Part shown: piece after piece, positions 13,581-26,011 of the stretch
Position numbering within the stretch: the stretch's first letter is position 1
Layout of the letters: every line of letters begins with the position of its first letter
From: Gordionus sp. m RMFG-2023
Lineage: Eukaryota > Nematomorpha > Gordioida > Chordodea > Parachordodidae
Length of the DNA stretch: 64,000 bases
Direction: 5' to 3'
NCBI RefSeq assembly: GCF_954871325.1
Contig: NC_088776.1
Span: forward strand, 20,026,052 to 20,090,051
The notes under the pieces: generated by a model
Told to the model about the DNA's origin: nothing
Database searches by the model: none
Seen by the model: the letters and a program-made list of their open reading frames with translations, nothing else
Translations under genes and position numbers: made by a program

Positions 13581-14859
13581 AAATGGTTTAAAATATAATT
13601 CAAATTGGGGCCAGGGAAGGGTTAACATCTGAAGAAGTAAGTACTATGGACATAATATTCTTTTAAAATAAATTATAAATTAATTAATAATATCATTATA
13701 TTTACTTTGAATTTTGATTGAATATTAATTTCGACTGATAATTTAACAACGAGAATTTTAAAAAAAATGTTGGAAGTGGTTGATATGAATTAAAACTCGG
13801 CTTAAATTATTAATATTAATATTAATATTAAGAATTAAAAAATAAAAAATAAATAAAAGTAATTTTATAATACAATAAAATATGTTTTTCTTTTTATTGA
13901 TATTTTTTAATAAAAAATAAAAAGTAACTAGTAAAGTAACGTTTTGCACCGTTACTCAAGAAAAGAAACGCGTTACCGTTACTCGTTACCTTTAGATGAA
14001 GGTAACGAATGGCGTTCCTTTTCTTCAAAAAAAGTAACGTCGTTAGTAACGATGTTACTTTTTTGATGTTACTTCACAGCACTAATTATGTGTAATTTTA
14101 TTATAAATTATTTTTATTGCACATTTAAAATATTATATATAAAATTAGATTTTTTATAGTTTTTTTTTACTATCATGATATATGTATTATATACTTTAAA
14201 AAAGTCTATTTTTATTGTATCATTTTGATGTGGGAGCTTTTTATATATGTATGTCAACTAGGATATTAATTTATTTTGTCATAACTTTTTATACCCTTCT
14301 TACTTAAATTCTTAATGAATCGTTGCTTATAAAGTTATAAAGTCTAGATAACCTTATAAATATAGTAATTCTAATTATAGCCATTTTGAAGAAAATTGTA
14401 AAATATAAATTCTATATATCTAGATAGGTTTATCAACTATGATAAATTTGTAGATTAGCATAAAAATAAAAAATATTACGCTCAGAAAAAGTAGCTATTA
14501 GAGTTTCCCAAAAATCATAGGTTAAAAGTTCATTTATAACAGGTGCCAGATGCGATCGCGCTAATAAAATATTAAGATGTTAGGAATATTTTAATTCTCT
14601 GAATTTTTGACAGTGTTGGTTTTATAGATTGTTCTAATTTTTTAGTTTAAATTTTTTTTCGAATAATTTTTTCATTTTTGTTATTTATATTTCCCTTTGG
14701 TAATGTGCCTAGAAATATCAAACATTAGAGCTGATAAATGGTTAAAAGACTAGCCAAAGATATTCAAGGCTCACTTTGAAAAAAATAAAATAATTTTATT
14801 TTAACTCACAAATATTTATATTGTTTGAAATGAAAAGGGGAGGGGGTAAATTTTGAAAA

Positions 14860-15085
14860 AATCAGCGTCTGTTAAATCGAAGGGGAGGGGGGTGTGAGTA
14901 TTTCTTGTAGAGAGCAATATTTTTTATTGAATTCCTGGAATGCCTCTGTATAATTTACATTTATTGTTTTTTTTAAAAAATCTGCGTCATTGAAGTCGGA
15001 GGGGGGTGAGTATTTCGTGTAGAGAGCAATATTTTTTATTGAATTCCTGGAACGCCTCTGTATAATTTACATTTATTGTATTGGT
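14860..15085. repeat. Two-copy tandem duplication, 112-bp period
   Basis: GTGAGTATTTCKTGTAGAG, continuing through ATTGAATTCCTGGAA to TGTATAATTTACATTTATTG, appears at 14894 and at 15006. Each copy is preceded by a GGGGAGGGGGG run. The copies differ at only a few positions, so the duplication is young. Confidence 0.85.
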
Positions 15086-15269
15086 AAATATTTTTTTATT
15101 GTATCATATACGGGATGCATTCTACTAAAAAAATGAAATATTTAATAGCCTCTACTTGAGGATTATTTTTTATTATCCATAGTATAGAATTTATTGAAGT
15201 ACTTCAATCAATAATATATGTATAATATCATTAAATAAAAAATAACTAATACATTTTAAACCATAAATC

Positions 15270-15355
15270 TGCAGGCATGGCCCGATAACCCGGCTAGACC
15301 AGAATTAGTCATAAAGTGGTATAGTTTTTTCAATGATAACCGGGCAGCATAAAAT
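15270..15355. repeat. GC-rich MITE fragment
   Basis: ATCTGCAGGCATGGCCCG and AACCGGGCAGC are relatives of the CTGCAGG-ended MITE family seen at 6953 and 22408. Only a fragment remains. Confidence 0.45.
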
Positions 15356-16986
15356 AATTATATAATGAATGATTTAATATTTATTTATGCTTAATCAGAG
15401 ATCCGAACCGTTAACTAAGATTCTAGTGCGGTTACGGCTAAGTAGCAAAAATTAATTAGGATACAGTTCAACTGATTACAAAAGATTTGATTACTATTTA
15501 TAAAAATATGGCTGGTACATAATTTCTACAAGAAAAATTTATTCCCATAATTTTGCCACCATTTTTGAGTGTTCTTCCATTTTTTTTAGGAGTATCAGCC
15601 TCTCTCTAAATTTAAGAAAACCACATTTTCATTTAAAAAACCAGATTTGAATATGTTTGGATTCTCTTTTTAAAATATTACATATTAAAAAGGAGAAGCT
15701 TAATGATACAAAATTTGTATTTAAATTAAACACAATGTATTTTTAAAAAAAGTATAAATATAATTGACAAAGAAATAAATATGTAATATAAACTAATTTT
15801 GTTTTTATGAATATAATTAACCTCTTTGAGTTTGAGTGCTATAATGATTTACATTAAATAATAAAAATACGTATGTACCTCTTTAATTCAATAAATAATG
15901 GAGAACTGTATGAATAATAATTAAATTAAATACTTTCATATTTATACAACAAACCAGTATTTTTATATAAAATATTCTGCCTTTTTTAAACAAGATAAAT
16001 AAATCATTTAACTGATTTTATAAAAGTAAATATATAAATGATTAGTAATTTGACTATTATAAAAATTGGTTGGGATGAATATATATAGTATACAATATAT
16101 TATACTATGTAATAAAAACGCAATCAATCGCATAGACAAATAAAACTCTATACTCTTTTTAAGAGACAATATAAATCACTTTTATCAATATTTAATTTAA
16201 AAGTTATAGAAAAAAAACCTTCAATAATTAATGATGATATCTACTGTATAGACTACTACACACATTTAAAGTTTAATAATTTTAAATGTCTTCCCATTAA
16301 TTATCATAAATGATAAGTAACAGTTATTTACAAAAGACGTTTAATTTATGTGATAATAACATCAAACAAAAAAAACACCGACGTTTTATAATTACAATAT
16401 ATTAAATATCGTCTGTAAAAGATATCTTTAGAGTTACTTATTTTTTTCTGATAAAACGAGTATATTAATTGAAAGAAAAGCGAATAATGTAATATTTGTA
16501 TTCGATTTGTAAATTTCGAATCGAGTAATTTTATAAATTTTATTGCAATTCATAATCGTGCATAGGTTGCAATTTTAATAATTATTTAAAGGTCATTCTT
16601 TCAGGCATAGAGTTTTCACAATTATTTTTTCTTTTAAAGACAGGTGATTTACGGTAGTCATATTTGTGCCTATAAATTAGACTCTCACTTAAAAGAGTCC
16701 CATTGCTTCTTCTTCTGATTGCATAATCATACCATTTATATCAGTATAAACATTTAATTACGAATATTTCAATTATAGTTCTGAAACCGGACTACCGGCT
16801 GAATAAAAAGTTTAACTGGCTGGACCTGGTAATTTTCACATAAAAATATTTTCAGGACTGGCTAGATAATTTATACATAAAAATCAGACAAGGCGCAAAT
16901 TTATTGTATTTTAATAACTGTCTAACTCTGATACTAAATCTATAAATAATTATGATATGATCCAATTATAAATACACAATACAGAT

Positions 16987-17989
16987 AGGAATGCACAATA
17001 GCTTATCGGTCTTAGACCGGAATCTTTTTTGAGGACCACAGTCCGGACCAGCAATTTTATTTTTTGTCCGGATCGGTTTATTAATATTTAAGTTTGCTTT
17101 ACTATTCAATTAATGTAAATTTTAACCTATTTTTTTGTATATTTTACTTTTTATGAAGAGTTATTTTATTTTTAGATAATTTAGGTTAATTTTATTTTAC
17201 AATATGAAAACCAGTTCAAAGAAGAGTCATTGGGGGGGGGCGCATAGGGACTTTAGATCCCTGAAAAATTTGAAGAACCCCCCTATGATTTCCTTTTAAA
17301 ATAACTTAAAAATTTTTTTTAATCCTCTGAGAGTAAATGGTGACACCCCTGGTCAAAGAAGCATTTTACTTATAGTACCAATAAAAAAAGACAGAGTATA
17401 ATTTCACTGCAGTACCAATTAATGATCGTGAGCAACAAGTAAAAATATAATTGTTTATGATTTTATTAAGCAAAATTTCATATCAAAATAAGCATTATTT
17501 TTATTATTAAAAAATGATTCTTTTGGCCATTATTAATATAGTTAGTTCTATTTTAACAGCGTTTCTACTATTCTTTAATCTAGATATGCTGAATATTTTG
17601 GCTCTCAACCCTTACCATTGTTACTAGGTTCTTCATAAATCGATTTTTAAGTTAGGGTTTAAAAAAAATAGAAGCTTCAAGTTAATAAAAAGAAATTATT
17701 TATTAACTTACATAAATTCTAAATACCTTCCAAATGATTTTTAATTATATTATTCATAATTGCTTTTATATTGTTTATATAATACTCTTATATTACTCTT
17801 ATATTATATAAAATGATAAATCAAGAATTTAATTATGTAAAAAGATAAATATTTTTAAAATAACAAAAAATAAAAAGACCGGTCCTGTACCGGTCTTTTT
17901 ATTCAGGATCACGGTCTGGATCGATAATTTTCAAAGATCATGATCCGGTTTGAGTAAATCGGTCCCGACTGTGATCTTCACTAGTACAC
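16987..17989. mobile_element. Possible degenerate hAT-like element with CCGG-rich ends
   Basis: The left side, TAGGAATGCACAATAGC, is followed by ATCGGTC and GACCGGAATC. The right side, reverse complemented, starts TAGTGAAGATCACAGTC and is followed by GGGACCGAT and AAACCGGATC. Both sides are rich in ACCGG/CCGGAC words and the interior is AT-rich. No target duplication or transposase was found, so the ends are only a suggestion. Confidence 0.35.
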
Positions 17990-18029
17990 ACTTTATTTAT
18001 AAAACGGTTGTAGAAATGGATAGCGATAG

Positions 18030-18305
18030 TGGAGATATTTAAGGGCCCTAATTGACATTGGGTGATAATAAAATTAGATACAGATATTAAAAATGTGATG
18101 GCCGGAAAATTCATACAAAATTTAACGGGCCAGGGCCAAATATTCGTAAAATTTTAACAGATCTGTCTTTTCGTAAAATTTTAAGGGACCGAGCTGGGTA
18201 ATAAATTTAACGGGCCGAGCAAAGCAACTTGTGCAAAAATTTTTAACGGGTCGTACTTTGCAAATGTAATAGAAAAAACATCTTGGATAATTACTCTGGA
18301 CCAAA
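18030..18305. repeat. GGGCC-word degenerate repeat
   Basis: A sequence of the type TTTAACGGGCCRRG with AAAATTTT spacers is repeated about five times (18120-18260). It resembles the interiors of the GC-ended MITEs but lacks identifiable ends. Confidence 0.4.
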
Positions 18306-21138
18306 TTTTCCTAAGGATGGGAAATAAAGACAAATATAATTTTTATATCAAATTTAATGTTACAAAATACATTTTTAAAGTGACAGATGTGACTCAGAGG
18401 TTATAGATCTGAAATAAGTAACCAATCGGGGTTAGTTTTTTGTTTGAAGTAAAGTTAGGGTCAAGGTTTCATCAGGGGGTAGGGTTAATATTTAAAAATA
18501 AATGTTTTAATAGAAATTGTCACAAAGTTCTCTTCGAAAAACTTATTTATGTGGGAATTGTCTCTTCTTTCAATTCTGATAAATTTATGTTAAGGAATTT
18601 AATCTGGTAATTTTTGTCCGATAGATTTATCTCCGGGAATCACTATGATAGCCCTGCAATAGAATTAAGCTAGCAACTTAGGACTGTGATATCTGATTGA
18701 TTTTACTTAAACTTAGTAAGGCCTAAAACCTAATATGCGCTAAATCAGTGTCTACCAAATTTCATTGAAACGAGATATAAGCACAACTCTATAGATATTT
18801 TTCCGGCCACTACAAAAAGTGTGCAAAGGTCTGAGGAGAGTTAACAAAATTAAAAGAGTGAATCCGATTCTTTGCTAAAAAGAGCAGATATGTTTGTTTT
18901 TTTTAATTTTAATTTTATAATTTTAATTTGTGGCAAAAAAGTTTTCTATGTTATGTTAACAGGCTAATTAGTGTCAATTTTTACTAGTTATGAGATAAAA
19001 TAAAAATTGTACAAGAGTTAATACCAAATATATATTTTTTTTCAAATAACGAATATTTTTTAACCTTATATTTTGGCATGTTAAATTGATTTAGCTTTCA
19101 ATTTTAAATAAAGGCAAAAAGGTATTATTTGTATAGTATATAATAATTTTTACCACCGTGAAACCTGCGTCATTATTAATAAAACCCAGAAGAATTTTAA
19201 CCTTTAAAAATTTTATTATCCTAACCACCTATATCTCAGATGTTTTAAAGATTATTATTTTTTGATTGGTCAACAGGTAGTATCAGTCATTATATGACTT
19301 ATTTTATTTGTTATAATTTATAAATGAAATAATAAAATAAGCGTTACTTGCTTTGTATTGAGATTTAGTTTATAAAAATTTCAAAATGTGCTTCTTTTTA
19401 CATATTCTAATATGTTTGTATGCGAAAGGGTTTGAACCGAACTGATATTTTTATTATGAACTGAAACCCTAAGCAGAACCAATATTCATGATGATTCGGA
19501 CCTTTTCTTTTCAATGGGCATATCACTATTAATTATTTAGTAATTTTACATACGCCCCTTTTTTTTAATTTTTGAATTCTATATAAAAGTTAGATTACAA
19601 TTCAATTAAATCACAAAAATAATATGTTATTATATTATTACATATTACTGCAATCAACATATTTTTTATATTGGATATGATAATGGTAATATATTACACA
19701 ACATTTTTTATGCGCAGTATGTCTGAGGAATATTAATTATACTTTGCATTGTATTAATTATACCGGCATTAATAAGGAATGTAGATATAATTATAAAAAA
19801 TTATAAAGTATCATCCATAAAAAAAATCCAACCACATTTTTTTTACTATCGAAATTAACGCAATCTTGTGATAACAAATGAGATTTAAAAAAATGGAATT
19901 ATTATTAAAATTTAATTATAAATTTATTTTATAATCCAAGATATGCTCACAAAATTGCCGATCTCCCTTTTTAATATAAAGAAATAAGTTAATAAATTAT
20001 TTTCTATTTTATTTTCAAGTTAATTCATCACCTATTTTAGAATTTCTTTTAAATGCTCCTTCCTTTTTTTTATAAATTAGCTATTATTATCTTTTACTCC
20101 ATTATAATTCGGAACCTTTACACTTGAAAAATTAGATTTACCGGGAGATGAATTGTTTCAGAAAATTTTGCCGTCTTTTGAACAATTCTAAATGTTACAT
20201 ATAATTTTTTATATAGGTGAAATTATCTGAAATTAATGAGGTAGATCATAAGCGTATCCATGATTTTGCTAAGCGGAGGGGGAAATTAGGAAAATTTTTT
20301 CCCCATAAATTTCATTGGAGATCCTTATTTCCACTTATTGCAGGCCTTTAGATATATTAGATTTTATAAAAATAATTTTGGGTTTTCACTAATTTTTTAT
20401 ATTTATAATGCTTTATTTCTAAAAAATTTGAATTATAGTCGTTAATTTTCTAATTTTTCTTTCAAATTCTTCCTTATAAGGATATATTGTATAAATTTTG
20501 GGGGGAGAGAGGGGTGTGACGGGGGAAAATTTTTATTAACTAATCCCATCTCCCTTGTTACCCGCCTGAGGTAGATACTTTATGCAGGTTGAAATACTTT
20601 TCCGGTGAAATTTAATTTTTCAAATTTAAAATTTGCTATGGTTCAAATTGAGCGTCTGATACACCCCGGATTTCAAGGTTCAAAGTTGACAAGTCGATTA
20701 ATTGACCAGTTAAACACGGTCAATTAATAAAAAGTATATTTGACCAGTCAAATATGCATAGATACAGTCAAATATTCTAAAATGCTATTTTTGTGAATAA
20801 GTATATCACATTAATCAAATAACGGCATATGGGAGTGATTATGCTTAGCTTATCCTTTAAGAGAAGGGGCAAATGTCATTGGAGTCCTTTTAAGTTATAC
20901 TTTTCTTCAAAAAAAAGTTACTTAGATTATATCTGTTTTCCTGTTAAATTTATTAATATAACATTGTTAAGTTAGCAATAGTGAATTAACTAACAAGAAT
21001 TTTATCATATTATACATTTGATATTTGTCCATATATGATCATTTGATTAATTTTAAATAAATTAACAAATTAAATTTTAATGTTAACAAAGTTAAATTTA
21101 ATTAAATTAAATTTTAAAAATTGTTGAATTAATCTTAT
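18306..21138. other. AT-rich, gene-free stretch with one dispersed repeat
   Basis: No host exon was recognised. At 20250-20570 there is a dispersed repeat (AGCGTATCC, TTTCATTGGAGATCC, AAATTTGAATTATAGTC) related to the one in the kinase intron at 43690-43880. The rest shows only A/T-rich low-complexity sequence. Confidence 0.5.
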
Positions 21139-22407
21139 TACAGGGTTTCCCATTCAAAATAGGAAAAGTCCCAATCAAAAAAGGAAAAGTTTTAATCATA
21201 AAAGGAAAAGGTCTGATCAAAAAAGGAAAAGGGTCAATCATAAAAGGAAAAGGTTCAATCAAAAAAGGAAAAGGTCCAAACAAAAAAAGAAAAGTGTCAA
21301 TCAGAAAAGGAAAATTCCTATTCAAAAAAGGAAAATAGTAATTTTTTAAAATTTTTTGTCAATTTTTCTTAAATTTTTATTTATTTTTGTTATTCCTTCT
21401 TAATTTATATCTAAATTTTTGCGATTTCTTTACGTTTTATTCTTACTGATCTTTTCTCAATTTATTTCTAACTTTTTGCGATTTTTTACTTTTATTTTTC
21501 TTACTATATCTTCTCTTAATTTATTCTTCTCATTTTTGATAATTCTTTTTTATTTTTAAAAATAATTTATAAATTTAGGTCCATTTTTTTAACAATTCTA
21601 AGTTTTTTTTTCATCATACATACAATATTCTTTTTATGATTTTTTCATTGTAATCTTTTACATACATTTCTAACCTTTTCAATCTCTTTAAGTCATTTTT
21701 AATCTTTATTTTTTTGAGCATTTCTCAATTATTTTCTTCTCATTTTTGATAATTATTTTTTAAAATTATATTTAATGTTTTTGGCAGACAATATAATTAC
21801 AATTGCTAAATTAAATTAATCGTTTGGTTATATATAATGTACCTTTTTAAAATTAAATAAGTTGGAAATGTAATACCAAACGATCAGGCGCGTAAGCTGG
21901 AATTTGGTCTGCGTGGGGGATAATAAAAATTTTTAAGAAATATCATTGAGCATAAATTTATTAGGACTAATAACTTTTCTAATACACAATTTTAAATTAA
22001 TGTGAATTATAAAAAAATTATATATATAAACTGGCATATAAAAAACTATAAAAAAAATGTGAATTAAAAAAAATTAAACGGATATAACTAGCGGCATCGA
22101 AAAACTATAAAATAAATGTGAATTATAAAATATAAAGTGAATATAACAACCACCATATAAATCACTTAAATGACCCAAAATAGAAATTGAATTTTTTGAG
22201 ACTTTAAAATTTATATATAAAGTATAAAAAATTTTAATGTTGGAAATATAAAATAATACACAAAAAGTTTCTTAGGAATAATTGTATTTTGTATGTTTTG
22301 AGCTAATTTTTCAATTATCTAATCCTTGCTTGGCGTAAATGCCTATATTCAAAAGATCCAAACCATTCAATCTACTTTCAGAAGATTTACTTCATAGGTA
22401 TGTTTTT

Positions 22408-22663
22408 CAGAGACTTGCAGGCCCGGCCCTCGGGCCGGACCGTATTTTAATTTTTTAAAATATATCCGGGCCTGGCTATATATTTTAAAATCAAATATTT
22501 GAAATCGGCATTATTATCTATAAAAATAAAAAATAAATATAATTTATTTTAGAAAAATCGGGCCGGGCCTGACAATTTTTTTTAAAAAAAACCGGCCGGG
22601 TGGAAAAAATTTTGAAAAAAAATCCGGGCTGTGCCCTGCAAATGGTACATCTGCAGGGCTCTG
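22408..22663. mobile_element. 256-bp CAGAGNC-ended hAT-type MITE
   Basis: The left end is CAGAGACTTGCAGGCCCGG and the right end, in reverse complement, is CAGAGCCCTGCAGATG, giving an inverted repeat of about 14 bp. The interior alternates CCGGGC clusters with A/T tracts. Flanking octamers ATGTTTTT and TTATTCTT match at five of eight positions, compatible with an aged 8-bp duplication. It is nested in the hAT element 21885-23773. Confidence 0.7.
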
Positions 22664-23606
22664 TTATTCTTCTTAAAAAAGAGAATGTTCTCTCATTAGT
22701 TTACTAATGGGAAGAGTTGCTAATATATATATATATAACCATTTTAATACATTGGGAATATAATCTAAAATGTGTTTGAAATAATGCAAGCATCCATAGC
22801 ATTTTTTGAGACTATATCAACCTTTTAATCATAGTTATTCAGCTAATAAGGCATCATAAGATACTTTAACATCTTCATGATAAAAATTTAATAAATAAAA
22901 ACCATTCATTTATTTGGGTTATAAATGTATCTAAGAGATGGGGATAAGACATTTGTTTTATAATACTCTTCTACTGATCCTATATTAATGTTTTGATGAT
23001 TAACTTGCTTTCTGCAAATCGAGGGGGACAAATATTAAACATGTATAGCTCTTGCTTTTGACTCAACAATAACTTATAAAATATGAAATTCTTCATCAAC
23101 ATTAGCTAAAATTTCCTTGAGTTGTAATAAAATGCTCTCAGCCATTCTCATCTTCTTAATCAAGTCAATGTCATGTTTTTGAAAAGTATTACATAAAATA
23201 GTTGTATAATTAAATAATACATTCTAATGAGCAGAAAAATTTGGAATAAGTATTGAATCCAAAAATTTTCTTGCTTCTGAGGAAATATTTATTTCAAACT
23301 ATTATGATATTTCAGTAATAGCATTAATAATCGGCTTTTCTAACTCTATAATAGCTGTTACTGCTTGATGGCAGAGACTTGATCTTGTTGGACAAGCTTT
23401 CAATTTCTTTCTCCCTGTTAGACAAGAAGTTTCAGAGATAATTATTATTTGACTAGAAATTTAGATAAATATTACGCCACTAATATCTGAAAATAATAGG
23501 TAAATATTATGCCAAGGAAAACTTGAAATCGAAATTAATTGATAAAATAACTTAGTAGATGAATGTGATAAATAAATTTAATTTAATATATATGATATAG
23601 GAATAA

Positions 23607-23702
23607 ATATTAACAAATATAAATTAATATTAACAAATATAAATTAATATTAACAAATATAAATTAATATTAACAAATATAAATTAATATTAACAAATAT
23701 GA
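23607..23702. repeat. 20-bp tandem repeat, about five copies
   Basis: The unit TAACAAATATAAATTAATAT is repeated with almost no variation, indicating recent expansion. It lies inside the hAT element near its right end. Confidence 0.9.
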
Positions 23703-23807
23703 AAATATAACAATGCATTTTTGGGCTTAAGGGTGGGGGGGGGATTTGCCCCCCCCCGTTGCGTACGCGCCTGCAAACGATATGTAATAAATTAATAAAA
23801 TATAATA

Positions 23808-26011
23808 CAGGGTTTCCCATCCAAAAAAGGAAAAGTCCCAATCAAAAAGGAAAAGGTTCAATCAAAAAAGGAAAAGTGTCAAACAAAAAAGGAAAAAGTT
23901 CAATCAAAAAAGGAAAAGGTCCGATCAAAAACGGAAAATTGTCAATTAAAAAAGGAAAAGTCGCAAAGGTTAAGGAAAAAGTCCAATCAAAAAAGGAAAA
24001 GTGTCAAACAAAAAAGGAAAAGGTTCAAACAAAAAAGGAAAAGTGTTAAACAAAAAAGGAAAAGGTCCAATAAAGGAAAGGTCAATCAAAAAAGGAAAAT
24101 TCCCATTCAAAAAAGGAAAATCGTAATTTTTTTAAAAAATATATAAACTTTTCAATTTTTCTTAAATTTATTTATTTTTGTCATTCCTTCTTATTTTATT
24201 TCTAACTTTTTGCGATTTCTTTATTTTATTTGTATCTTTTCTCAATTTTTTTTCTTCTCATTTTTGATAATTCTTTTAAGTATATTTAATTTTCACTAAA
24301 TTTTTGGCAGACAACTTTTTTATTATAATTTTTTACATATGAAATTATTTAATTACAATTACGATATATATTTAATATAGTACAAAACAAAAATTTATAT
24401 TAATCATTAATAATTTCTCCCCTTCTACATTTTGGGATATATGTCTCCATATTTCTAAAATAATTTTTTGCATTTTCTTCAGATATTCCTCTTTCTCCAT
24501 GTTCTATATAACGAATTAATTCTTCCTCGTTACTAGGATTTTTATTTCTGACAAAATCCTTCCATTGAAAAAACACATTCTCAATAGAATTAAGATACGG
24601 ACTGTAGGGTGGCAAATATTTCAATGTATGTCCTTTTCTTTCTATCGATTCCCTAATTGAATGATTGTGATGAAATGGAACATTATCCATCACAAAAATC
24701 ACATGTTAGATTCTTCAAAATGATTTAATATTTCATTTATAAAGTTGCTAAAATATATAGCATTGCAAGGGCCATCAAGAACTTCGAATCGAAATATTCC
24801 TGCAATTGTGAGAGCCGCAATGATAGTGTAATTTATTGTCTTTATTCCTTGAACATTTTTAATTGCCTTTTTATTTATTTGGGAATATCCATATAATCGC
24901 CTCATTGATATTGAAAACCCGCTCTCATCGATAAATATAAATTTTTCCTTCATATATGCTACATCTACAAACCAATTCGCGTATTCTTTGCGAATCTCTA
25001 TATTTGATTCGTTATTTTCTCTAACTGAACGTAATGATACTCTTTTAAAAAATCCTGAGAGTAACCTTGATACCGTATTTTTTGATATTTCCACATCATA
25101 TCTTTCTTTAATGATTTCACATAACCTTTTTAAGGATAAAGTGCAATCCAAATTTATACAATTCAACATATATTCTTCCTGCTCTTTATTTAATTTCTTG
25201 CGTGCGCGTGAACCTCCTTTGGGTAAGCTATATTTTATTCCATTTTTGAGATGAGAGTATTTAATATTTGTCACTGTCTTATAGCTTACTTTAAAACATG
25301 ATGCTATATTTTTTATACTATCTTTTTTTAACGCGTCAATTATTAGAGCTTTTGTTTCACTGTTAATATTTTTTCTCCTTTTTACCATATCTTCATAATT
25401 TTATTTTTAAAACAAAAAAATTTATTTTTAAAGTATATACTCAACAAATGGAAGTGAAAAAGATTATAAAATTTACCTCATTTGCGTTTAATTTTTCATA
25501 AATCAAAATAGTTTAAAAGATAATTAAATTACAAAATAATTATTTACTTGCTAAAAAGAATAAATGCGTTTTGAATATATTAAAATTTTAAAAATATAAG
25601 AATTTTAAAATGATTATATTTTATTAATTTACATATCGTTTAGTATTACAGTTCAAACTTATTTATTATAACCAAACGATTAATTTAATATTGTAATTAT
25701 AAATATGTATGTAAAAAATAGTCTGCCAAAAAAATAATATAATTTTAAAAAAGAATTATCAAAAATAAGAAGAAAAGAAATAGAGAAAAGATATAGTAAG
25801 AAAAATAAATTGAGAAAAGATACAAATAAAGTAAAGAAATAGCAAAAAGTTAGGAATAAAATAAGAAGGAAAAAAAATAAATAAAATCTAAGAAAAATTG
25901 AAAAATTATAAAAAAATTACGATTTTGCTTTTTGAATGGGAATTTTCCTTTTAAGATTGAAACTTTCCCTTTTTTGATTGGACCTTTTCCTTTTTTGAAT
26001 GGGAAACCTTG
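23808..26011 (-). mobile_element. Tc1/mariner-like copy B with minisatellite terminal repeats
   Basis: The ends are CAGGGTTTCCCATCC and, in reverse complement, CAAGGTTTCCCATTC, flanked by TA on both sides (23806-23807, 26012-26013), the classic Tc1/mariner target. The left inverted repeat contains about 15 units of a 20-bp repeat (core AATCAAAAAAGGAAAAG); the right one has only about four. Inside the repeats, both arms share a TTCTCATTTTTGATAATTC and TTTTTGGCAGAC segment. A transposase in two overlapping open frames lies on the minus strand. The 2.2-kb length is longer than a usual Tc1 element (about 1.3-1.7 kb) because of the repeat arms. Confidence 0.9.
24400..25388 (-). pseudogene. Tc1/mariner (IS630-like) DD34E transposase, one frameshift
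   Basis: The first part (25388-24699, 229 codons) starts MVKRRKNINSETKALI and has an N-terminal helix-turn-helix (IASCFKVSYKTVTNIKYS) and a second DNA-binding half (TLSLKRLCEIIKERYDV). The first catalytic Asp is in FIFIDESGF. The second part (24702-24400) carries the second Asp in FVMDNVPFH and the Glu in SPYLNSIENVFFQWK, with 34 residues between them, giving DD34E. The two parts abut within four bases and differ by one frame, so a single indel separates them from an intact gene of about 330 residues. All three catalytic residues are kept, so the break is recent. The product would be a nuclear cut-and-paste transposase. Confidence 0.92.

Larger units (their letters stand above)
10063..14084 (-). 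mobile_element. hAT element with perfect 8-bp target duplication
   Basis: The element begins TAGTGCTGTAAACGTTAC and ends, in reverse complement, TAGTGCTGTGAAGTAACATC. The flanking octamer ATTATGTG is present intact at 10055-10062 and 14085-14092, which defines the ends to the base. Both ends carry subterminal clusters of GAAACGCGTTACCGTTACTC, as many hAT elements do. The only transposase sequence left is a fused BED finger plus C-terminus on the minus strand (13580-13204). The 10.3-13.0 kb interior is filled with other repeats, so this is a non-autonomous, secondarily expanded copy. The intact duplication suggests a fairly recent insertion. Confidence 0.92.
14093..16986. other. AT-rich, gene-free stretch with minor repeats
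   Basis: No exons were recognised. It contains the 112-bp duplication at 14860-15085, a GC-rich MITE scrap at 15270-15355 and an ACCGGCTG-type repeat scrap near 16785-16870. Much of the rest is simple A/T-run sequence. Confidence 0.5.
21885..23773 (-). mobile_element. hAT element with 8-bp duplication, inserted in a Tc1-like element
   Basis: The ends are CAGGCGCGTAAGC and, in reverse complement, CAGGCGCGTACGC. The octamer CAAACGAT flanks it exactly on both sides (21877-21884 and 23774-23781), and removing the element restores continuous Tc1-like sequence. On the minus strand it holds a broken ZMYM1-type transposase. One clear block at about 23390-23300 is ACPTRSSLCHQAVTAIIELE then KPIINAITEIS, matching the CPTRW...HQAxEAI block of that family. 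A smaller MITE (22408-22663) is nested inside. G-rich runs sit near both ends. Confidence 0.88.
21141..23805 (-). mobile_element. Tc1/mariner-like copy A: end fragment split by a hAT insertion
   Basis: The element starts CAGGGTTTCCCATTC after a TA (21139-21140). About nine units of the 20-bp AATCAAAAAAGGAAAAG repeat follow. Then comes the subterminal region with TTTTTGGCAGAC and ATTAATCGTTTGGTTAT, matching the reverse complement of the right side of copy B (25640-25750). The homology stops at CAAACGAT (21884), resumes at 23782 with ATGTAATAAATTAATAAAAT, and is cut at 23805 by copy B. The interruption is the hAT element 21885-23773. The rest of copy A is missing. Confidence 0.8.

Noticed and set aside
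23759-24120. Lysine-rich open frames (KKGK/QKRK repeats) across 23.8-24.1, 28.1-28.4, 30.2-30.6 and 31.8-32.1 kb
   Set aside because: They are translations of the stop-free 20-bp minisatellite in transposon arms, open in several frames at once and unrelated to any gene.
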